Positions 56,465-64,000 of a stretch of 64,000 nucleotides of DNA are shown here, one piece after another. The position numbers and the translations under genes are program-made. Source of the stretch: Bimuria novae-zelandiae CBS 107.79 (taxonomy: Eukaryota > Ascomycota > Dothideomycetes > Pleosporales > Didymosphaeriaceae). The notes under the pieces were generated by a model, which was not told where the DNA came from, made no database searches, and saw only the letters and a program-made list of their open reading frames with translations. The stretch covers positions 210,857 to 274,856 of the forward strand of contig ML976736.1 of assembly GCA_010015655.1 (NCBI GenBank), written 5' to 3'. The stretch's first letter is position 1; each line of letters opens with the position of its first letter.

Positions 56465-58100
56465 AACTGAACAAGCTCACTGCACTAATTCTAGGAGTAC
56501 CTCTAACGTCTGCCTAGCCCTCCGCGCAAACGCGCAAAGGAGCTTGTCAGGATGGTAAAGTCTCCCTCCTCCCAGCACACAGGGTCCCTAGACCCTGTGA
56601 TCCCTCAGCAGCTTTATACACGCGCCCCAAGACGGCCCCAGGAGGACATGCATCACCGTGCACCCCTTCTAAGTAGCCAGAACCCTAGTAGGGGCGCTCC
56701 CAAACCTCGCGTCTCTAATACCATCCAACGCCACATCACCAAGACTTAGCAAATTGCCTAGCTATAAAACACTATTACTACGGCTTTCGTAGCAGCGGTA
56801 GACCAACACGCAGAGAGCTACACTAACCCTTAAGAGGCTAAGATTACTAAGGAGCTATAGTAGAGAGTTATTTAGGCTCTAACCTCGCTCTCCCTAAGCA
56901 ACTCCCCCCCTAGCTCCCGCTGGAGCAGCGACACCGGTCACAGCAACCCTAGGAGCTAAGAGTCGGGACGCCGCTCTTAGGCGGACGTAGCCAGAGACCC
57001 CCAGATCTTAGATAGGGGTGGCAGTTAACCCCTAATCCCTGCTAGGCCCTAGCCCAACCCGCCCGCTAAGCTAAAAGAAGACAATCGAATATTCGTAGCT
57101 ATCTCTAACCTAACAATACGACTGCAACAACCCTCACCCTTTATAGTAAGGCAGGCAATATGCAAGAGTATAGTAGGACTCACCCTTAAAGACATACCTA
57201 TCGCATCACTAATCAACACAGGCTGGGCGATTACCCCAGCAAATAAGAACATCCAGGGCTGACTTCTAACTTAAGAAAACCAGGAACTTCTAGTAAGAGC
57301 GCTAGACGGAGACGCGGTAAGGATCCCAGAACACTGGACCAACTACGCAGTATAAGGAGTACCTAGCTTTTTCCAGACCCTAGACAGCACAGAACTACTA
57401 ACTACTACCTAGCTAGTAGAGGAAGAGGTCTGCTTGTAAACAGGTAAGCAGCCAGTTAGTTGCAGGACCTCACGACATAGGGCGAATCAGCATGGCCTTA
57501 CCACCTGGATCGTTTCATACAAGGAGCCAGTCCGCTCGTTCCGGCTCTTTAGCACCAGCCAATTCTCGAAGGAAATCCACAAGCATCCCACTATACAGCG
57601 ACATAACCCAGGCTGCCAGGGCTACTACAACGCTGCCCGCTGTACCTGAGTAGCCCGCTGTGCACACTGCGGGGACCGCACAGATAGACACCAAGGACAG
57701 TACAGAGACAGTTGCGCCCATAAAGCTATATATGCCAACTGTCATGGCCCTTATCCAGCTAGTCACACCAACTGCCCGGTAGCTCCTCGCCGGGTCAACA
57801 GACACATCACTAAGCCTATAAAGACCAAGCTGAAGGCTATCCGTCGCGCAGGCAAAATAGCACAGCAGCACCTTTACAGGACAGTTAAAGTAGCCCTTAA
57901 ACAGGCAACACTTCAGCCTGAGGCTCCTCCTATAAAGGTATTAGAGACAGTGCCTTCCCACCTTTCTGCCCAGAGGCAAGAAGGAGAAAGCAGGGCTACA
58001 CCTCCCACAACTACTGCCTCCTATGCATCCTCCTCTACTACTAGCAGAGAAAAGAAACCAAGGCAGGCCGCCATAGGCCAGAGGAGCCTTAATGTAGAAT
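56465..58100 (+). pseudogene. LINE ORF1 (gag-like, zinc knuckles)
   Basis: Plus-strand fragments with RIP-type stops. The recognisable part is 57595-57790: a Cys/His array including CAHCGDRTDRHQGQYRDSCA, CAHKAIYANCHGPYPASHTN and CP, two to three CCHC-like knuckles as in Tad/I-type ORF1 proteins, which bind the element RNA. Downstream is a Lys/Gln-rich region (KTKLKAIRRAGKIAQQHLYR) and a Ser/Thr-rich tail ending near 58100. The first half is too broken to assign. Confidence 0.7.
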
Positions 58101-58139
58101 AACTATCTGTTGGCAGCATTTGTTCACAATTAACTATCC

Positions 58140-61100
58140 ACACTAACCCGTCCACCTCGGAGAGGGAAGACGCCAGCATGAGCGATGACCCGCTATTATT
58201 ATGCTAGAACACCCTTACAACATCCCAGCCAACACTAGGCATCAACAGCCTAGCCTGTCAAGCAAATAACTACGTGTATGCTAGGCCAATATTAGCAGGA
58301 GCTCACCCTAGCACATCACAATACTAGAGGTGGCGTTTCAGAAGGGCATAGATATTGTATGTGTTTAAGAGCCCTTCACATGTGCCAACTTAAGAACTTC
58401 CACCCACCCTGGTTTTACACACCTAGCACCCATCAGCACCTAGGACAGCCCCAACACACTAGGCTTAGCCCGCCCTAGGGTGATAACCTACATCCGCAAA
58501 GGATGCCACCTACGATACCAGGCTAGAGAGAGCCTCAACCACCTAGACATGCTGTGGGCTATAGTGAATAGAGTGGCAATACTCAACTGCTACAGACAGC
58601 CACACACCCTACACGTTATCCAATACGTCACACATCTTATACCCCCTCAACTCTGCCTTATAGGAGGAGACTTTAACGCTAGACATAAATCCTTTAAGCC
58701 TACTACTACTACAGCTAATAAAGGTGTAGAGCTAGCTAGATAGGCTGCTAACGCGTCTATAGACTACATTAGTGTGCTAGGGCAGCCAACACACTGCGCT
58801 AGCCATGTCCTTAACCTTACCTTCTCTAATATCCTATTTGCCTAGTCTACTGTTAATGCTAGCATGCACAGCGGCTCAAACCATAAGACAATAGTAACCT
58901 CTATCCCTCTCTCCACACCAGGCACTCCGCATCTAGAACAGTACCACTACAGAGTCCCTAAGGCAAGCCTACCTAAATTCACTGGGCTGGTAGAAATAGG
59001 TGTCCAGAACATCCCAGACCCGCTTGCAACACAGGATGCAGCACAGCTAGAGGAATACGTTACGCTGCTCACAGAGACCATACAGCACTCTGTACAGACA
59101 GCAGGCAAGCTCGACCGCAAGGAAGGCCGCGCTACACCATAGTGGACCAAAAAGTGCAAAACTACCTACCAGGCCTACAAACATGCTAGGCTGCTCTGCT
59201 CTGGCAGTCTACTAGAGGAGAGACAGGCCTTCAAGACTACCGTCCAATAGGCTAAGAGGCAGTACTAGAGGCATGTCATTAATAATACTAAGGATAACAA
59301 GGACCTGTTTAAGATTATTACCTGGCACAAGCTTACACCAGAGAACCAGGACACTCCTCTCATCGTAAACAACAGGACAATATCAGACCCCCTAGAGAAG
59401 GCAGAGGCTCTTAGAGAGAAAGTCCTTAACCGGTACACAGCAGAGAATAACCTCAGACACTACCCAGACCAGGAGAATACAAATGCCCTCCCGTGGAGCA
59501 CACACATCTCACTAGAGGAAACTAAACGAAACACAGTAGGAGTCTCGAGCACCTCACCAGGCACTAACCGCTCTACTATGCGACTACTCCGTGCCTGCTA
59601 GGCTCAGGTTGGGGAACTTATACGAAGAATCTTCTAGCGATGCCTTAAGCTCAACCACTTCCTAGCACAGTGGAAGCTTGCCGAGGTAGCAATAATACTA
59701 AAGACAGGGAAGACAGACCAAATATCACCCTACTCCTAGAGACCTATAGCGCTTCTCTCTTGCATTAGAAAGGGACTTAAATAAATAGTAGCTAGACAAA
59801 TTGCGTGGACCGCTATAACACATAAGATCCTCAGCCCCCAGCATAGCGGCGCCCTTCTAAAGCGCTCTGCAGCAGACCTTACTACAGCGTTCACCCACGA
59901 CACTAAAGCAGCATAGGTACTTAGAAAGCATATCACTATGGTCACCCTAAATATTCAAGGCGCCTTTGATGCGCTCCTCAAGAACCGCCTGCTACACCAG
60001 ATGGCCCAACAGGGCTGGCCACAAAGGACCATGCTCTTTATAGACTCATTCCTCACTAACCGGAGGGTTCGGGTCCGCCTTGAACAGGTCACTACCCCTA
60101 GCTACCCTGTCGCCTGTGGCACACCCCAAGGCTCGCCTCTCTCCCCTGTCCTATATACACTGTACCTAGCAGAGCTACTATCTATGGACACAGAACGGAG
60201 GTTTGGATATGCAGACGACATATGTCTATACCAGGCCTCACACTTTATAGACGACAACGTCGAGCTCCTAGCATCAGATCTAAGGCAGATTAGAGCATAG
60301 GGCGAGGCTAACAAGGTCACCTTTGCCCTAGAAAAGCAGGAAATAATACACCTAACTAGACAGCGAAGCAGCTACGCACCACCATGTATTATAGATAAGT
60401 AGCTCACGATCTACCCTATCCTCCTAAGTAGAGAGCACAGCCAGCCAGCCCTGCGTTAGTTAGGAGTGTGGTTTAACCGCAGACTTACCTTTAGACGACA
60501 TGTAGCTACACGCACTGCAAAAGCTGCTAGGGTAGCTTATTATATTCGTAGTCTGGCCAGGACTACCTATAGACTACTAGCTAGCTCCCTCCGCAAGGCC
60601 ACTATTGCCTGTGTATACCCGTCGCTTCTATATGGGACTAAATGCTGGTATAGAGGCCGCACTAAACAGCCACATATACTTAAACCAGGCAGGCCTTAAG
60701 AGGTTAGCGCTTACATTAGATAGCACATAGCTACTATAGATAAGATACTAGCCATAGTAGTAAGGGGCATTCTACTAGCGTAGAGAACAACCCCTACAGC
60801 TGCACTCTTTTAAGACGCCGGACTACTATCTGCAGCAGTAGCACTAGAGGAAGCTAAACTCAGATTTACAACCTACTTACGAACTATAAATGTAGACTAT
60901 CCTCTCACTAGGCGCACATTAGTACATATAGTAAACAAGGGCGTAAAAACTAGACAACCCTAGCAAGTTAAGACAAAAGTCTAATAGATAGCATCTCTTC
61001 TACTAGAGATCCTTAGGACTACACTCACAGCCCCTTACTACTTAACTAGCTGCCGAACTGACCCAACGCTTAGCATAGACAAGAAGACTGCAGCTAAGAC

Positions 61101-62000
61101 TTTTAATATATAGTGGGCCTATCTCCTACTACTAGACGTGACTATCTTCTTAGATGGCTCTAAACAGTACACAAAGGAAGGAGAAAAGCGGGTAACTTAT
61201 AGCTTTATAGTATATTAGAATGGAAAGTAATTACAGACTGGACGCGGGTCACTTAACTCTACCTCGCACGTCTTTAACGCTGAGGCAGTAGGAGCATAAA
61301 GAGGCTTCTAGCACATTATAAGACAACTAAAGTTCAATACCCGTCGAATCTAGCTATGTATAGACAGCACCTTAGTTATATAGTGCCTAAGGGGCGATTC
61401 ACCCCCTACCTCTTAATAGGCCTTTTTAGAGTGCCATGGCGCTATAGAGACTTACGACGTCTCTATTAAATAGGCCCCTGGACACCTAGGCATTAAAGGA
61501 AATGAGGCAGCAGACAGATTAGCTAACCTAGAAGCCTAACACCCATTACCCCTAACGGGTAAAGCTACTCTACCTATACTCTTAGGCATCAAGACAATTG
61601 CCCGCAAGATATTACAACACACACAGTAGATCTAGTAGTCTGATAAAAAGAACAAACTCTCTAGATAGTACAAAAGCTGGCACCTAGACTATGCACCACG
61701 CAGCAGTCTAAAGGAACTAGACCTACTAAGAGCTATCCTAGCCAGACTGCTTTCTATCTAGTCTAGACATGGGGATTTTGCCTAGTACCACTAAAAGTAT
61801 AACTACAAGGATGCAAACCTTACCTGCTTATATAGACAGGATAAGATACCAGAGCACCTTGCGCTCTGCCGCAAGACCTTAGGGGCCTTTAGTAGATGGC
61901 TACTTCGACCACCTACACTACCATCCAGCCGGGCTAACGGCCTGGCGTATACTGCGGTGCTGCTGGGGGATCCAGAGGCCTTTGAAGCCTTCACCTAACT
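58140..62000 (+). pseudogene. LINE ORF2: endonuclease, reverse transcriptase, RNase H
   Basis: Domains in order on the plus strand: EEP endonuclease with LGIN-type start near 58240 and LCLIGGDFNARHKSF (about 58645-58695, catalytic D/N); linker region DNKDLFKIITWHKLTPENQD (59295-59355); RT with RPIALLS (59745), TLNIQGAFDALLKNRLL (59942), ACGTPQGSPLSPVLYTLYLA (60115-60175) and the catalytic GYADDICLY (60205); after the thumb, WFNRRLTFRRHVATRTAKAA (60468-60525) and ACVYPSLLYGTKCWYRGRTK; RNase H near 61135-61540 with FLDGSKQYTKEGEKRVTYSF, APGHLGIKGNEAADRLANLE. Presence of RNase H fits the I/Tad1 groups. Stops are dispersed, mostly TAG/TAA, so it is inactive. Confidence 0.85.
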
Positions 62001-63330
62001 TACATAGTACTATACTAAGATTTGTCCCCGCTAGCTCCTGCAGCCCTGCAACAGCAACAAGCAATACAGCACCTAGTAAGAACTAGGTCCAGCATAATAG
62101 CTATAATACTCCCTACCCCTCTTCCTCTCTTTCCCCTCCCCCTACACACACACACATACACACACACACTCGCTCTCTTTCTCTCTTAGCACATAGATGC
62201 CTTAAAATGCAAGGAAACCACCCTAATGTACATACATCGCTTAGCCTCCCTAACTAGAAGGGGAGCTGTAGTTCTGAAATGGTAGTAATACCCGCGCAGG
62301 CAAGAAATGCTTTCTAGGGTAGTGTGTTAGCACTGTAATTCTATAGCTTAGCACGTCGTATATGCCCTTTGGGAGGCGAGATGGTGGACTTAATCCCTAT
62401 TAAAGAGACGTAAAATGAATACCAACTAACCAACCAAGCCACCTGATCCTAATCCTATCCTTAATAGGTTCACCCAGGATCAAGAATCAGGCGATAACTC
62501 CTTATCAGGGCTCAGCGATCATGATTGGAGAAAGATGGATAGGCTTATACGATTAGCAGTGAAGGATTAGGGTAGTTAAGATATAAAGAAGATTCGTCAA
62601 TCGCTCCACCACCTATCTGTCTAAAATGAGCTACTTAAACATAAGATAGATGGGATTAAGCAGGCACTATCTACTAAGGAGAAGCGTAGAAAGAAGGGCA
62701 AGACTTTAAATCTCTAACAGCACTAAGAGTATTATAGTAGGGCTATCTTATAGTCACTAAGGAAGGTGAGGGAGGCACGTATCCGTTAATCTATTAAGGA
62801 GCAGGAGGATAAGCAGTAGTAGTTTTAAAAAGTAAAAATAGCAAAGCTAAAGAAGGCAGCTAAGCTATATAAGAAGAAAATGTAGCAGGAAAAGCGTGAT
62901 GCGCGAGAGGCAGCTAAGAAGGCGAAGGAGAAGGAGAGAGCCAAAAAGGCAGCTTAGCGCGCTGCCTAAAAGTCTGCCCGCGATGCAGAAAAAGCTCTAT
63001 AACTATCCCAAAAGGGTAAGAGAAAGGCCTCTCAGCCATCTCTACAGAGCAGAAAGCGTTAAAAACGTGTTGTTGGTGCTGTAGATGTTGGGGAGGCCTT
63101 AGAGGGCGCATCTGCTGCCCCAACCAAATCTACACGCAGCGGTCGCGACATCAAGCTTCTAAATAGATTTAAATAGTGTAAATGAATCGCAGCTATTAAC
63201 TTACTACTCTACAAGAAAATCTCGTAATAATATTAATCGTGGGTGGCTCTACAGCCTTATTTCTAATAGAGCGTTTATGGTGTTGCGCGGGCATTACGCG
63301 AATCCGGGCATTACGCGCACGGACACGGTA

Positions 63331-63785
63331 GTCCTTGCTCTATAAGTAACTATTCTCCTAACGCAAGTATAGCATTTAAAGCAGAGCGAGAAGAGGCAGC
63401 TGTAATTATTAATTGCACGATGCTGGGAGCCTTGAGCGCATCGATACTGACCGACGAGGTGCTCGCTCCTTGGTTGAGCCGCTATCGGCGCTGAGACGCC
63501 ACGTTCAGCCACATGTCTGGCAGCCGCAAGAATCTAACAGCAGCGCTTCGACACATTGCGAGCCGCCGATCGTCACGCGGATGTCACAAGGCTTCCCCAC
63601 ACGAGTTAGTTGTGGCTGCTGTCTAGCGCAGTTAGAATACGGCTAGGCCGCTTCTGTATAGTAAGGATGTAGGCTATTACTTAGCTATGCGACTTAATTA
63701 AGCAATAAACTACTACTATAGTGCAACTAGCTTGCTAGAGACAGTAACTTACTTAGTATACGATCTTATTATAGTATTCTATAGG
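63331..63785. other. Host-like intergenic DNA between P9 and LTR-A
   Basis: GC-richer and unmutated from about 63400 to 63650, AT-richer to 63785. Short open frames on both strands (63294-63512 minus, 63413-63646 plus) have no recognisable motif. I see no RNA gene. Confidence 0.45.
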
Positions 63786-64000
63786 TGTCACGGTTTATGG
63801 CTCTTACCCTCTGAGATGGATACTCCTACCCTCGCATGATTGCTACTCACTCTGTTGAGAGTACTATGCCTATCTGGGACTAGCGTTGTTTGTGCCCGCG
63901 CACCTATATCTTCAGTAGCTCCTAGATAGTACAACCTCAGTTCAATCCTACAATCTTTTCCACTGCGTACTGTCCGCTCAGCACTCTGCTTACCGCGACA
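63786..64000 (-). mobile_element. Second copy of LTR-A (solo, or one end of a longer element)
   Basis: In reverse complement it runs TGTCGCGGTAAGCAGAG ... TAAACCGTGACA and matches the split copy at 31014-42172 piece by piece, without the piggyBac-like or P7 insertions and with about 44 bp more (CATAGTACTCTCAACAGAGT and following bases). The window ends at the TG/CA terminus, so a continuing internal region cannot be excluded. Preceding 5 bp: ATAGG. Confidence 0.8.

Larger units (their letters stand above)
56405..62437 (+). mobile_element. Full-length LINE of Tad1-like organisation, nested in P9
   Basis: 14-bp TSD GCCACCTGATCCTA (56391-56404, 62438-62451); 6.03 kb. Two coding regions: a gag-like ORF1 with CCHC knuckles and an ORF2 with an endonuclease (EEP), reverse transcriptase and RNase H. 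The 3' end is a (CA)n-rich UTR (62144-62172) followed by a conserved tail and a short AACC-type tail (CTAACCAACCAA). This tail is shared with the insertion at 193-743. Moderately RIP-mutated. Confidence 0.9.
55270..63176 (+). pseudogene. P9 transposase (DDE_1), split by a LINE
   Basis: N-terminal 55270-56404: DPYQDAIDEIESREPGEDF, recognition region RRGLERSTLGRRHRGV, QYIKRLTERHMPPTKEIIQN, YNMDKKGCLIGIVGRSKRI (first Asp), GNRAWITLLACICADGSALP, SPSGWTNNNIGLA, LLIIDSHGSYVTIDFINYYN (second Asp) and PPYLTYTL.PLNVTMFKPLL (third Asp as Asn). The LINE follows ISPPDP; the frame resumes at 62452 (NPILNRFTQDQESGDNSLSG) when one TSD copy is dropped, then a Lys/Glu-rich coiled coil and LLNRFK with TAG near 63174. 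The first 115 codons are free of stops; later parts have many TAA/TAG. Confidence 0.87.
55182..63328 (+). mobile_element. P9, pogo/Fot-type transposon split by a LINE
   Basis: TA TSD (55180-55181, 63329-63330). TIR begins CCGTGTCCGTGCGCGTAATG; iteron GCGTAATGCCCG occurs at 55194-55205 and 55211-55222, 17 bp apart. Body and TIR framework match P5, but the iterons differ in both copies. Without the LINE it is about 2.1 kb. Confidence 0.93.

Noticed and set aside
62144..62172. The (CA)n tract as a telomere- or satellite-like repeat
   Set aside because: It is a simple CA microsatellite within the LINE 3' UTR.
1..64000. A Starship-type giant element
   Set aside because: I see no tyrosine-recombinase (DUF3435-like) gene or cargo layout; all elements are accounted for by smaller TSD-bounded units.
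1..64000. tRNA, rRNA or CRISPR features
   Set aside because: I found no cloverleaf-compatible segments with A and B boxes, no rRNA-like conserved blocks, and the tandem repeats present lack spacers.

Overview
The window looks like a filamentous ascomycete genome (Pezizomycotina; Dothideomycetes/Pleosporales is my inference). The evidence is short GT..AG introns with CTAAC/CTAAT-type branch points, a fungal rhodopsin-like membrane protein, a fungal NACHT fragment, Tad-like LINE, Copia, chromodomain Gypsy, pogo/Fot, hAT and piggyBac-like elements, and strong repeat-induced point mutation (RIP). The RIP is visible as CpA>TpA change: AT-rich repeats with retained CpG, and in-frame stops that are nearly all TAA/TAG at CAA/CAG/TGG positions.

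Host genes are few and sit as GC-richer islands: (1) the C-terminal part of an MFS efflux transporter (1-1041, last codons at 9469-9483), split by a LINE tail and a hAT; (2) an intact single-exon FAD monooxygenase (12628-13917); (3) a possibly BTB-like gene (14643-14901 and 19788-20376), split by a hAT; (4) an apparently intact three-exon rhodopsin-like integral membrane protein (29738-30778); (5) a truncated, frameshifted NACHT NTPase (42178-42954, minus strand).

Most of the rest is nested transposons whose boundaries can be read from target-site duplications (TSDs). hAT-1 (1042-9460) contains Copia-1 (3387-9204). Then come pogo P1 (9792-11718) and a 672-bp foldback element (11788-12459). 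hAT-2 (14902-19787) contains pogo P2 (17223-19087). Pogo P3, P4, P5 and P6 form a chain (20382-29108) with only a few tens of bases of host DNA between them, and P6 carries a solo LTR. A 128-bp hAT MITE lies at 30816. Solo LTR-A (31014-42172) was split by a piggyBac-like element (31103-40302), itself split by a chromodomain Gypsy (32637-39539), and by pogo P7 (40371-42160). Pogo P8 (43377-51779) contains Copia-2 (44613-50884). A two-gene Tc1/DDE_3-type element follows (51799-55122). Pogo P9 (55182-63328) contains a LINE (56405-62437). A second LTR-A copy closes the window (63786-64000).

Two signals stand out. First, the Gypsy carries, on the strand opposite to gag-pol, a separate reading frame whose cysteines have the spacing of a fungal Zn(II)2Cys6 cluster followed by a charged helix. 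Second, all nine pogo elements and the foldback share a TIR design of two iterons 17-18 bp apart; the iteron sequence differs between families but changes in both copies together, and between P5 and P9 this goes along with changes in the helix-turn-helix region of the transposase. I saw no rRNA, tRNA or CRISPR.
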